64,000 nt of DNA, taken from positions 868,001 through 932,000 of the forward strand of contig NZ_LKHV02000001.1 of the NCBI RefSeq assembly GCF_001431315.2, read 5' to 3'. This document shows, piece after piece, positions 17,940 to 27,900 of this stretch (the first letter of the stretch is position 1; every line of letters begins with the position of its first letter). This DNA is from Candidatus Berkiella cookevillensis (GTDB lineage: Bacteria; Pseudomonadota; Gammaproteobacteria; Berkiellales; Berkiellaceae). The notes under the pieces were generated by a model. That model saw only the letters and a list, made by a program, of their open reading frames with translations. It had not been told where the DNA came from and did not search any database. Made by a program: the position numbers and the translations under genes.

Positions 17940-19133
17940 ATGAATTTATTTTGGTTAACTGAGCTTCTCTTATTATTGAAATACTATAAACTTCGATTTG
18001 CATTAGCACTGTTTGTGATCAGTCTTGGTATTATGTCTTTTACGATGTTTGTTATTTTGCAGTCTTCTGTTAAGGCGCATTTAGAACAAGTATTTTCACA
18101 GGTGTCTCAGTCTAATTTTGTAGCTCATCTTGCGCCTAAAAGCGCGGCAGAGCGCAAAAATATTCAGCGATATCTCTCTTATCCAGAGGTGAATGAAGCG
18201 TTGTCGCTTATAACAGAAATAGCAGAGAATAAGACACATGCAGCCACGCAGATTTTGCCGTTTCAAATAATATATGAAAAAGCATTGCGTTTTCAGGAGG
18301 TGTTAGAAGCAGATCTTGTGTTGATTTATCCACAATTATTACATTTTTTAAATGTCTCAACCAAAGAAGGGCATTTTTTTTCTCAGAATGAACATCAAGA
18401 AAAAGTGATTGTGATTGGCTCAAATATTGCCAAAGATTATGCATGCAGAGGTTTTAATCCAATAGGTGAAAAAATATCTATTCGAGGTAGTTATTATGAG
18501 ATTGTTGGTGTTTTAGAAAATGCGGTAAATAATCCTTTGGTTGATTTTGATTTGAATCAATCAATATTGATTGATTATTCATTCTTGCCTGTCTTGGGCA
18601 GCAGTCCCTATCAGTCTTTTTTTGTGAGTGGTCATGGGGCTTTAAACGAGACTCAAAAACATTTTAAACAATATCTCAATGACAAGTTTCAGCTCACGAG
18701 TGTCTTTATTAAAGATGCCAATTTGTATATGCATGCCATGTTATCACAAATTACGTTGACGCTTAATATTTTGAAGTGGATTGCTGTTATGAATGTATCA
18801 TTAGGCATTCTGGTTCTAGTGAATATTTTAGTGCTTTTAATTGAAGAGCGTGTGCCCGAAATGGGGATTCGGTTGTGCGTGGGGGCGCTTAAACAAGATT
18901 TGCTATGGATGTTTGTACGAGAGTCCATGAGCTTTTGCTTCATTAGTGGTGTTATTGGTCTTATATTGGGTGTACCTGCATCCTACTTTATTGTGAATAA
19001 GCTAAACCTATTATATGAGATTAGTTTATTTGATATGCTATGGATATTACCAGCCTCAGTGTTATGTGGGCTTGTTGCCGGTATTATTCCAGCCTTGTTT
19101 GTGGCGCGAAAAAATCCGGCAATGTTATTATAG
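17940..19133 (+). CDS. FtsX-like ABC permease (MacB type)
   Basis: Inner membrane partner of the ATPase immediately upstream. The topology is classic for MacB: one N-terminal membrane helix (about 12-40, LRFALALFVISLGIMSFTMF), a large periplasmic domain (about 45-270), and three C-terminal helices (about 280-305, 322-350 and 360-385). The coupling region is NILVLLIEERVPEMGIRLCVGAL, close to the family motif with ER.EIGIRMALGA. MacB-type pumps use mechanotransmission to push periplasmic substrates such as peptides, lipoproteins or siderophores through a TolC channel. Nothing shows which substrate is used here. Last gene of the operon; 44 bp later an unrelated amidotransferase gene begins. Confidence 0.9.
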   Translation: MNLFWLTELLLLLKYYKLRFALALFVISLGIMSFTMFVILQSSVKAHLEQVFSQVSQSNFVAHLAPKSAAERKNIQRYLSYPEVNEALSLITEIAENKTHAATQILPFQIIYEKALRFQEVLEADLVLIYPQLLHFLNVSTKEGHFFSQNEHQEKVIVIGSNIAKDYACRGFNPIGEKISIRGSYYEIVGVLENAVNNPLVDFDLNQSILIDYSFLPVLGSSPYQSFFVSGHGALNETQKHFKQYLNDKFQLTSVFIKDANLYMHAMLSQITLTLNILKWIAVMNVSLGILVLVNILVLLIEERVPEMGIRLCVGALKQDLLWMFVRESMSFCFISGVIGLILGVPASYFIVNKLNLLYEISLFDMLWILPASVLCGLVAGIIPALFVARKNPAMLL

Positions 19134-19177
19134 TGTGACTAGAGACTGTTTCAGAAATAGTAAAAGTAGTTATTGCT

Positions 19178-19987
19178 ATGTGTGAATTGCTTGGTATGAG
19201 TGCGAATGTCCCCACGGATATCTGTTTTAGTTTCAGCGGATTGATGAAAAGAGGAGGGGCGACTGGTCCTCACAAAGATGGTTGGGGTATTGCCTTTTAT
19301 GAAGGTAAAGGTTGTCGTGTTTTTCATGATCCCTTCCCCAGTGCGCAATCAGAAATTGCTAAACTTGTAAAAAATTATCCTATCCATAGTAAAAATGTTA
19401 TCTGCCATATTCGTAAGGCGAATCGTGGTCGTGTTTGTTTAGAAAATACACACCCCTTTATGCGACAATTATGGGGATTAAATTGGTGCTTTGCACATAA
19501 TGGGCAATTAAAGGGTATCAAAAAAATACTCATTCCCACACATTTCCAACCCATTGGAACGACAGATAGCGAGCATGCTTTTTGTTGGCTAATGTCACAA
19601 ATTAAAGAGCAATTCCCTGAGCCACCCAAACAAGAAACCATGTTATGGTTATTCATAGAAAAGTTAACTGCACAAATAGCACAATTAGGAGTGTTTAATT
19701 TTTTATTGTCGGATTCAAAATCTTTATTTGCACACTGTTCGACCAAACTTGTTTGGATCAAACGATGTTCACCTTTTGGCCGAGCAAAGCTGGTGGATGA
19801 AGATATTGAAGTGGATTTTCATAAAATCCAACATAACAATGACATTATTTCAATCATTGCCACACGGCCTTTAACTGATAATGAGGTATGGAATGTTGTT
19901 GAAAAAGGAACTTTGCTAGTTTTCAAAAATGGCCTCATCAAATACCAATCCTCATCCTCTTACAAGGACAGCCAGACTAATATCTAA
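19178..19987 (+). CDS. Class II glutamine amidotransferase (YafJ-like)
   Basis: A 269-residue N-terminal-nucleophile amidotransferase domain protein. Met1 is directly followed by Cys2 (MCELLGMSANVPTDICFSF), the catalytic nucleophile after Met removal. Other glutaminase marks are the glutamine-binding HKDGWGIAFY, ICHIRKANRG, and FAHNGQL with the oxyanion Asn-Gly. There is no synthase domain, as in YafJ-like proteins whose physiological substrate is uncertain. The last codons run into a REP-like sequence (19964-20003), which appears to have altered or extended the C-terminus; GQTNI-type residues follow SSSYKDS. The gene is convergent with glpD, only 21 bp away, with no other terminator seen. 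Confidence 0.88.
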   Translation: MCELLGMSANVPTDICFSFSGLMKRGGATGPHKDGWGIAFYEGKGCRVFHDPFPSAQSEIAKLVKNYPIHSKNVICHIRKANRGRVCLENTHPFMRQLWGLNWCFAHNGQLKGIKKILIPTHFQPIGTTDSEHAFCWLMSQIKEQFPEPPKQETMLWLFIEKLTAQIAQLGVFNFLLSDSKSLFAHCSTKLVWIKRCSPFGRAKLVDEDIEVDFHKIQHNNDIISIIATRPLTDNEVWNVVEKGTLLVFKNGLIKYQSSSSYKDSQTNI

Positions 19988-20003
19988 CAGGACAATCATA
20001 ATA
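19964..20003. repeat. REP-like sequence related to the RAYT element ends
   Basis: AAGGACAGCCAGACTAA (19964-19980), followed by ACAGGACAATCATAATAAA (to 20003), match the left and the complemented right end of the RAYT element at 7517-8768. Here the two units are in the same orientation. The sequence covers the stop codon of the amidotransferase gene and most of the gap to glpD. It is a candidate target of the RAYT 11 kb away. Confidence 0.55.
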
Positions 20004-20008
20004 AACTA

Positions 20009-21526
20009 CTAAATGATTTTGTGTGCTTTTAACCATTCATCAAGATGCTTAATTTGAACATTGTTATAAATTAATCCTAATTTTGTTCGGCGCCATAATA
20101 TATCTTCGCAAGTTTCTGCCCATTCATTTTGTATAAGGAACTCAACTTCTTTTTGTGTAAGTCCATGTCCAAAATCTTCGCCTAAATCAGTGAATTGTTG
20201 GTAATCTTTAAGAATTATATTGATATTGTAACCATAATTGCGTGCAAGTCTGAGCAGTATTGTTGTCGGTACAAAGCCATACAGCTTTTGAGCGGATGCA
20301 AAGAAATTATCAAAGGTATTGTAAGGCATGCTGCCTGGTAAAATAAGTTCTTTGCTACAGCTTTTTTTAAGCTGCGGAAAGAATGTTGCTAATTGATTGA
20401 TCAGTTTTTCACTTAAGCTTCGATAGGTTGTTAATTTACCGCCATATATATTAATAAGTGGTGGATGTTGAATCGAATTGAGTTGAGTATCAATTTTACA
20501 ATCTCTTGATATTTGTGAAGGATTAACGGATCCATTATCCCATAATGCTCTGACACCTGCCCAAGTTGCAATGATTTGTTTTTCTTTTAAGGGATGATGA
20601 AAATATTGATTTACCACTTTGCATAAATATTCAATTTCTTCAGTTGTAATATTAGCGGTTTGTGGTTCATCCTCAAAAGCGATATCTGTTGTGCCGATAA
20701 TTGTATATTGCTTTAAATAGGGGATGGTAAATACAACGCGTCCATCGCGATGTTGTAATAAGTAAGCTTGTTTTTGTTCATACAGCTTAGGAACAATAAT
20801 ATGGCTGCCTTTTACTTTCTTTACTTGATAGTTGCTAGGTAGTTTAATAATTTTATCTAGAGTGTCCTTGATCCAAGGTCCAGATGCATTGACAAGCACT
20901 TTGGCCTTGATACTTGTAAGTGGACAAGAGGGATCACGCATATTTCTAATGTAGAGATTCCAATTTTGATTGCCATCGCATTGTATATCTACACATTTAC
21001 TTCTTGTCATGATCTTTGCACCCAATTGTGATGCAAGTTTGGCAACCAAAATAACCAGCCTGGCATCATCTACGGTACAATCTGAGTATTGGAAGGCTTT
21101 TTTAATAGAGCGCTTAATGGGATTCATATTTTGAGACACTTCATTTGAATCATCAAAATGCAGTGTTTTAGATTTTTTAAGCTGACTGTTAATATTCAAA
21201 AAATCATAACAATAGAGTCCTAATCGAATGAGCCAATCAGAGCGAAGGCCTTTTTCATAAGGAATAATAAAAGGAATTGGCTCTACCATATGGCCAGCGG
21301 TGTGAAGCAAAACTTCTCTTTCTTGTAGAGATTCTTTAACCAAACCAAAAGCAGAATGCTCTAGATAACGCAGTCCACCATGGATTAATTTTGAACTTTT
21401 AGAGGAGGTGCCACTGGCAAGATCATCTTGCTCGCACAGTATAACGCTGAGACCACGACTCACCGCTTCTAATGCCGTGCCAACGCCATTAATGCCACCA
21501 CCGATGATGGCGATGTCGTATATCAA
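20009..21526 (-). CDS. glpD: Glycerol-3-phosphate dehydrogenase (aerobic, FAD)
   Basis: Membrane-associated flavoenzyme oxidising sn-glycerol-3-phosphate to dihydroxyacetone phosphate and passing electrons to quinone. The dinucleotide-binding site is at the very N-terminus (IAIIGGGINGVGTALEAVSR). It is followed by the family signature LASGTSSKSSKLIHGGLRYL and VNASGPWIKDTL. The C-terminal third contains INIYGGKLTTYRSLSEKLI, the GlpD-specific glycine/lysine motif. At 505 residues it is full length. It is divergent from glpK with about 100 bp between starts, forming a glycerol utilisation pair. No glpF or glpR gene is visible here. Confidence 0.95.
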   Translation of the reverse strand: MIYDIAIIGGGINGVGTALEAVSRGLSVILCEQDDLASGTSSKSSKLIHGGLRYLEHSAFGLVKESLQEREVLLHTAGHMVEPIPFIIPYEKGLRSDWLIRLGLYCYDFLNINSQLKKSKTLHFDDSNEVSQNMNPIKRSIKKAFQYSDCTVDDARLVILVAKLASQLGAKIMTRSKCVDIQCDGNQNWNLYIRNMRDPSCPLTSIKAKVLVNASGPWIKDTLDKIIKLPSNYQVKKVKGSHIIVPKLYEQKQAYLLQHRDGRVVFTIPYLKQYTIIGTTDIAFEDEPQTANITTEEIEYLCKVVNQYFHHPLKEKQIIATWAGVRALWDNGSVNPSQISRDCKIDTQLNSIQHPPLINIYGGKLTTYRSLSEKLINQLATFFPQLKKSCSKELILPGSMPYNTFDNFFASAQKLYGFVPTTILLRLARNYGYNINIILKDYQQFTDLGEDFGHGLTQKEVEFLIQNEWAETCEDILWRRTKLGLIYNNVQIKHLDEWLKAHKII

Positions 21527-21632
21527 GATAGCCTCCCTTAAAATACATTTATAAAGCGTATCATAGTATGATGCTTTTAATCTCTGTTCATCTTAAATCT
21601 TAGCCGAGACTCACATATAAGTGAATAAACAA

Positions 21633-23123
21633 ATGTCAGAATACTATATATCAATTGATCAAGGAACAACCAGTACACGTGCCATACTGTATTCTCCACA
21701 AGGCATTTTATTAGCGCAAGCAAGTGTATCTATTGAGTCCTCTTTTCCAGAAAATGGTTGGGTAGAACAAAATCCTGAAGCCATCATACAAAGTGTTGAA
21801 ACAGTATTAAAACAGGTATTGGTAAATGCAAATAAACCTGCTCATGCTGTGAGAGGCATTGGTATTAGTAATCAACGTGAAACAACCTTTGTTTGGGATA
21901 AAACGACTGGTAAAGCAGTCTATCCAGCAATTATTTGGCAAGACAAAAGAACAGCCGATCTTTGTGCACAATTAAAACAGTCAGGTATTGAGTCAACATT
22001 ACAAGAAAAGACAGGTCTATTACTCGATCCTTATTTTTCTGCTACTAAATTAACTTGGATCCTAGATAATGTTCCCAATGCGCGTGCCATGGCGCAAGCC
22101 AATAAATTAGCATTTGGGACTGTGGATTGCTTTTTACTTTGGCATTTAACCGATGGAAAAATACACGCCACAGATATTACCAATGCATCACGTACTTTAT
22201 TATTTAATATTAAAACTAAACAATGGGATAGTGAGTTATTAAAATTCTTTAATATACCTGAAAATATGCTTCCTGAGGTACATGATTGTTGTTATGCCTT
22301 TGGTAATATATCAAGGAGAATTTTGGGTGTGGAGCTGCCTATTGTTTCTATGGTAGGTGATCAACAATCTGCGAGTATTGGTCAAGGCTGTATTGCGGAA
22401 AATCAAGCAAAATCTACTTATGGCACAGGTTGTTTTATGTTACTCAATACGGGTGAAACTTGTGTTTATTCAAAAAATAAGCTTTTAACAACCATTGCTT
22501 ATCAAGTGTCTGGTAAAACAACCTATGCTTTAGAAGGCAGTGTATTTGTTGCAGGTTCTTTGATTAAATGGTTAAAAAATTCACTAAAATTTTTCGAGGT
22601 GGAGTCTCAGATTGATGGGCTGATTGCAAGTGCTCATGATCACAATGATATTATTTTTGTTCCTGCTTTTTGTGGTTTGGGTGCGCCTTTTTGGGATCCT
22701 TATGCAAGAGGTGCAATGTTTGGTCTGACTCAAGATACTTCAATCGGGCATATTATAAAGGCTGCTATAGAAGGGATTTGTTTTCAAACTAAAGATCTGA
22801 TTGAATCTTTAAATCGTGATACAGGAACTCAATTACAAAACATTAAAGTAGATGGGGGTATGGTCGCGAATCATTGGTTTTTACAATCCATGGCAAATAT
22901 ACTCAATATCGATGTATTAAAAGCACGTAATCAAGAGGCAACAGCCTTTGGTGCATTTTTGCTCGCAGGGGTAAGCACAGGATTATTTTCATCATTGTCT
23001 GAGGCTGCAAAATTACCAACAGTAGAAAGTACTTTTAAGCCAAACGCCTCTTGTCGTGATGAATCCCATCAAAAATACCAACGTTGGTTGACGCAGATTG
23101 AAAAAATTAAGGTTATATTATGA
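21633..23123 (+). CDS. glpK: Glycerol kinase
   Basis: Phosphorylates glycerol to glycerol-3-phosphate, the substrate of GlpD encoded divergently next door. FGGY kinase: N-terminal phosphate loop ISIDQGTTSTRAI, glycerol-contact region GISNQRETTFVWDKTTGK, IWQDKRTAD, the central STYGTGCFMLLNTG, and the FGGY signature near FQTKDLIESLNRDTG and IKVDGGMVANHWFLQ. ATG 21633 gives MSEYYISIDQG, the usual spacing for GlpK; a GTG at 21621 would add MNKQ. Length is 496 residues. A TATGAT at 21567-21572 is a possible -10. Its stop overlaps the next gene's start (ATGA), so the M61 peptidase gene is co-translated. Confidence 0.96.
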   Translation: MSEYYISIDQGTTSTRAILYSPQGILLAQASVSIESSFPENGWVEQNPEAIIQSVETVLKQVLVNANKPAHAVRGIGISNQRETTFVWDKTTGKAVYPAIIWQDKRTADLCAQLKQSGIESTLQEKTGLLLDPYFSATKLTWILDNVPNARAMAQANKLAFGTVDCFLLWHLTDGKIHATDITNASRTLLFNIKTKQWDSELLKFFNIPENMLPEVHDCCYAFGNISRRILGVELPIVSMVGDQQSASIGQGCIAENQAKSTYGTGCFMLLNTGETCVYSKNKLLTTIAYQVSGKTTYALEGSVFVAGSLIKWLKNSLKFFEVESQIDGLIASAHDHNDIIFVPAFCGLGAPFWDPYARGAMFGLTQDTSIGHIIKAAIEGICFQTKDLIESLNRDTGTQLQNIKVDGGMVANHWFLQSMANILNIDVLKARNQEATAFGAFLLAGVSTGLFSSLSEAAKLPTVESTFKPNASCRDESHQKYQRWLTQIEKIKVIL

Positions 23124-24913
23124 AACAATCGATGCTTATAGAATACGATATTACATTTAATCCATCCCTACGACAGATTGAAATAAGATTACTCGTCAAT
23201 AAACCCATACAAGAAGGGCAAACACTTTCTTTGCCTGCTTGGACACCTGGTAGCTATTGTATAAGAGATTATACGAAGCATATTATTTCTATTCAGGCTA
23301 CAGATAGAGCCACGCATAAGAAAGTAGCGCTTAGAAAAATCAATAATAATACTTATGAGTGCGAAAGCGCAGCACAGTTAGAAGTATGTTATATCTTGTA
23401 TGCCAACGATAATTCAATCAGAGGCTGTTATTGCAATTTTGATAGAATTTTTATCAATGGCAGTGCCGCTTTTATGACTTTGTCAGGCTTTGAGTCTTTG
23501 CCTCTTCAAGTCAAGCTCAACAAACAACGCATTAATCCAGAGTATCAAGTGGCTACACAACTTAAACCAGTAGATGCGCCGCGCTGGGGTTGGGGTACTT
23601 ATTTTGCCAATAATTTTGATGAGTTGATTGATTGTCCCATTGCAATCAGTGATCTACATATTAAAGAATTTCTAGTCGATAAGGTGCCACATGCTATTTG
23701 TATGATTGGGAGAATTTTAGGCGATACTCAAAAGCTCACAGAGGATGTTGCTAAAATATGTCAAGCACAAGCTAATGTATTTAAAGATGTCTTACCTTTT
23801 GAGTCTTATTTATTTATTCTTCATCTTGTAGATGATAATTATGGTGGATTAGAGCATCGTAACTCTTCTGCTTTAATTGCATCAAGACAGAGTTTGCCTA
23901 TGGATGGGAATGATCGCTCAAAAGAATATAAATCGCTGTTAGGTTTATTTAGTCATGAATATTTCCATGCATGGCATGTGAAGCGTATTAAGCCAAATAA
24001 TTTTATAAACTTAGATCTGAATGCGCCAGCATACACAACGCTCCTATGGGTCTTTGAAGGCTTTACTGCATATTATGATGACTTAGGATTGGTGCGTGCA
24101 GGTGTTATTACTCGAGAAGAATATTTTATTTTATTGGTAAATCAAATCGTTCGTTATACACGATTGCCGGGTAAAGATTATCAATCTCTTGCCGAGTCTA
24201 GTTTTGATGCATGGACTAAATACTATTTTCCAAATGAAAACTCAATCAATCAAGGTGTGAGTTATTATGTTAAAGGATCTTTAGTCGCTTGTCTGCTTGA
24301 TATGCAAATAAGATTAAAGAGCCAGAATCAAAAGTCTTTAGATGGTATTATGAGGATACTGTGGGAAGATTTTGCCAAGCAAAGTAAGGGCATATCAGAA
24401 TCAGATATTGAAAATTTATTAGTAGACTCGGGCGTTGAGAAATCATTTTTGCAACAAGCTGTATATGAGTGTGCATTGCTTCCGATTGAAGATGTTTTTT
24501 CACAATTTGGTTTGCAACTTGATTTTGCGCCTTATAGTCAGATTGATGTTTATTATCCAGATGCACCTCCGGTGTCTTCTACTCAGGGTGTTTTTGGATG
24601 GCTACTCAAAAAGTCTGATGCTGCTGTAACCGTTATGTCCGTACTTGCAGACGGGGCGGCTGGCCAAGCAGGTATTTGTGCAGGAGATGAAGTCGTGGCT
24701 ATTGATGGTTTTAAAACCACACAAAGAAGTTATGACGTATTGGCCAAGCGCCTAAAAAGTGAGCAAACGGTTGTTGTCACACTCTTTAGAGATAATTTAC
24801 TTAAAAATATCTCAGTAAAGCTCGCAACACCTCAGTTAGAGATTGCTAAAATGAGTCCAATGAATTATCTTTCTCCCTTACAAAAAGAAATGTTAGATGA
24901 TTGGCTAAAATAG
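23120..24913 (+). CDS. M61-family glycyl-type aminopeptidase with PDZ domain
   Basis: A 597-residue zinc metallopeptidase of family M61. The zinc motif is HEYFH at 279-283 within LFSHEYFHAWHVKRIKP, followed by the third-ligand region WVFEGFTAYYDDL. The N-terminal beta domain shows the family's LPAWTPGSYCIRDYTKHI. A PDZ domain fills about residues 490-575 (VLADGAAGQAGICAGDEVVA). No signal peptide is seen, suggesting a cytosolic enzyme, as for several bacterial M61 members. It overlaps glpK by 4 bp and is followed 5 bp later by hrpA, forming a tight run although the three functions look unrelated. Confidence 0.93.
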   Translation: MKQSMLIEYDITFNPSLRQIEIRLLVNKPIQEGQTLSLPAWTPGSYCIRDYTKHIISIQATDRATHKKVALRKINNNTYECESAAQLEVCYILYANDNSIRGCYCNFDRIFINGSAAFMTLSGFESLPLQVKLNKQRINPEYQVATQLKPVDAPRWGWGTYFANNFDELIDCPIAISDLHIKEFLVDKVPHAICMIGRILGDTQKLTEDVAKICQAQANVFKDVLPFESYLFILHLVDDNYGGLEHRNSSALIASRQSLPMDGNDRSKEYKSLLGLFSHEYFHAWHVKRIKPNNFINLDLNAPAYTTLLWVFEGFTAYYDDLGLVRAGVITREEYFILLVNQIVRYTRLPGKDYQSLAESSFDAWTKYYFPNENSINQGVSYYVKGSLVACLLDMQIRLKSQNQKSLDGIMRILWEDFAKQSKGISESDIENLLVDSGVEKSFLQQAVYECALLPIEDVFSQFGLQLDFAPYSQIDVYYPDAPPVSSTQGVFGWLLKKSDAAVTVMSVLADGAAGQAGICAGDEVVAIDGFKTTQRSYDVLAKRLKSEQTVVVTLFRDNLLKNISVKLATPQLEIAKMSPMNYLSPLQKEMLDDWLK

Positions 24914-24918
24914 ACCTT

Positions 24919-27900
24919 ATGAATATTGAAGAAAAGCTTGCTGATTGTTGCTATCGCGATCGTGTGATTCTGGCTAAGCAATATCGAAAGATTCAACATC
25001 AAGCAACAGAGCAACAAGCAGCAGCTTTGTCTCGCTGGCATGAAAAATTGAAGCAATCTCAAGAAATGCTTGAGCATAAAAAGTCTTTAGTACCAAAATT
25101 GAGTTATTCTGCTTTGCCTATTATGTCGCAAAAACAGGAAATCATTTCTTTGATCGAAAAACATTCTGTCGTTATTGTGGCAGGTGAGACGGGATCGGGC
25201 AAAAGTACACAGCTTGCAAAGATGTGTCTTGAAGCTGGTTTTGGCACAAAAGGTATGATAGGGCATACACAGCCTAGAAGAATTGCTGCACAAGCCATAG
25301 CAAGGCGTGTTGCGGATGAGTTAAAGGTTAAGCTTGGGGAACAAGTTGGTTACAAAATAAGGTTTAAAGACAGGACACAGCCACTGACTTTAGTCAAAGT
25401 TGTCACTGATGGCATGATGCTCAGCGAAAGACAAACGGATAAATTGCTGTTGCAATATGAAGTGATTATTATTGATGAGGCACATGAGAGAAGTTTAAAT
25501 ATCGATATTTTATTTGGTATTTTAAAGAATCTTCTTCAGAAAAGACCAGAATTAAAAGTTATTATTACTTCTGCAACCATTCAATTAGAAAAATTTTCTA
25601 AATTTTTCGATAATGCACCTATCATAGAAGTACCAGGTCGACAGTTTCCAGTTGAAATGTGTTTTCCCTTTGAACCCAAAGAAGAGGAAATTGATAGTAA
25701 TTCTAAAAAAGACGCTCAGGATACGGATATACAATCTGATGTGATTGCACAAATTGCAGAAACAGTAAAAATCGCGATTCGGCAAGGTCAAGGTGATATA
25801 TTAATTTTCCAAAGTGGTGAACGAGAGATTCAGGAAACCATAGAGGTTTTAAAAGGGCTTAAATTAAATAACACAACTATTCTACCACTTTATGCACGCT
25901 TAAGCTCAGCGCAGCAACAATTGATTTTCAAAGATATGGTTGGTAGAAAAATTGTTGTCTCAACCAATGTAGCTGAAACTTCGATTACTGTTCCAAATAT
26001 TAGATTTGTAATTGACACCGGCTTTCATAAAATCAGTCGCTATAATTACAAAAATAAATTACATCGTTTAGAAATTGAGCCTATCAGTTGGGCAAGTCAT
26101 GTACAACGTAAAGGTCGGTGTGGGCGTGTAGGGCCAGGCATCTATTATGCATTGTTCAGTAAAGAGGATTTAGAGCGTAGGGCAGAATTCACCGATCCAG
26201 AAATATTAAGAACCAGTTTAGCGACAGTACTCTTAAACCTCTTAGCTTTGAACATTAAAGATGTTCGTCATTTTGATTTTATTGATGCACCCAATTATAA
26301 ATATATTAAAGATGGTTTACGCTTATTGTCTCAGTTAGAAGCTTTGGATGAGACAGAAAGGCTTACGCCTTTTGGTCATGTGATGGCACGTATTCCAATA
26401 GAGCCAAGATTATCTCGGATGATTATTGAAGCGAATAAACTAGGATGTTTGCAACAGATTTTGATTATTGTCAGTGCGCTTAGTATTGCCGATCCCAGAG
26501 ACATCCCTTTTGATAAAAGAGAGCAAGCACGTGAAAAGCATGCGCTATTTGTAGACGAGCAATCAGAATTCATGAGTTTTTTAAAATTATGGGATTTTGT
26601 GAATCAAAATAAAGCTGCATTGAGTCACAAAGCCTTTGCTCAACTTTGTCAAAAAAATTTCTTATCCTTTATTCGTGTATGCGAATGGATGGATTTGTAT
26701 GATGAACTCAAGCGTATTGTATTGCGATTAAATTACAAAATAAACAGTGTAGCAGGGAGTTACACTGATATTCATCGTTCTATTCTTTCAGGAATGTTAG
26801 ATCATATTGGGCAGAAAGATGAACATAAAAATTATATAGGGGCGCGAGAATTAAAATTTGTAGTACATCCCTCGACAACTATTAAAAAGTTACCACAATG
26901 GATTGTTTGTGCAGAATTATTTCATAGTTCACAAACTTTTTCTAAAACACTTGCTGCTATTGAACCACATTGGTTAACAGAGCAAGCTAAGCATTTAATA
27001 AAGAAATCTTATTTAGATCCACATTTTGATCTTAAAACTCAGTCAGTGGTTGCAATTGAAAAATCCAGTCTCTTTGGCTTGGCTGTAGAAAGCAAAAAAG
27101 TATTCTATGAACAGAAGAATCCTCGTCTCGCAAAAGAAATCTTTATCAGAGAGGCCTTGCTTGAGGAGCAATTAAGTGAATCACTTGATTTTTATGTGCA
27201 CAATAAGCAAATTGCTCTCCAGTTAGAGAAGATAGCTCAAAAGACACGATATCGTTATGTTTTTCATAACCAAGAAAGTGTGTTTGAACATTATAAACAA
27301 AATTTGCCAGATTCAGTCGCAAGTTTGCAAGGCTTGAAAGCGTGGTTAAATAAAAATCATAATCAAGCACTCAAGCTTTCGCTTTCAAGTTTTGTTACGG
27401 AAGAAGAATTAATAAAGATTAAAGAGCAATATCCAGATGAGTGGCAGCTGGAAAATATTAAGATCCCCATTCGATATGAATACAATCCAGGGAATTCTAA
27501 AGATGGTGCAACTTTGTGTATCCCATTGGATGTGTTTCCCTTTATTGCAAATCAAGACAATTCTTGGTTAATTTTAGGATGGTTAACAGATAAATTAGGC
27601 TATGATCTTAGAAATATTTTGCGTCAATATAAACATAAATTACCAACCAGCAAACAATTGATTGAGACAATTTTTCAGTCACTTGTTTATCGAGAAGGTA
27701 ATTATGAAGAAGTTTTGGCTAATTTCTTAGCAAAGCAGTACCAGATATTATTAGGCAAAGATTATTTTAGTAGAGATGTAATTCATACACCTTCTTATTT
27801 GCGTTGGCATTACTCTGTTATTCAGAATAATAAAGAAATCATCAGTGGTGATGATTCTATAAGTCTCTTTCAAACGTTGAAGCAACAAGGTCTGGTCAAA

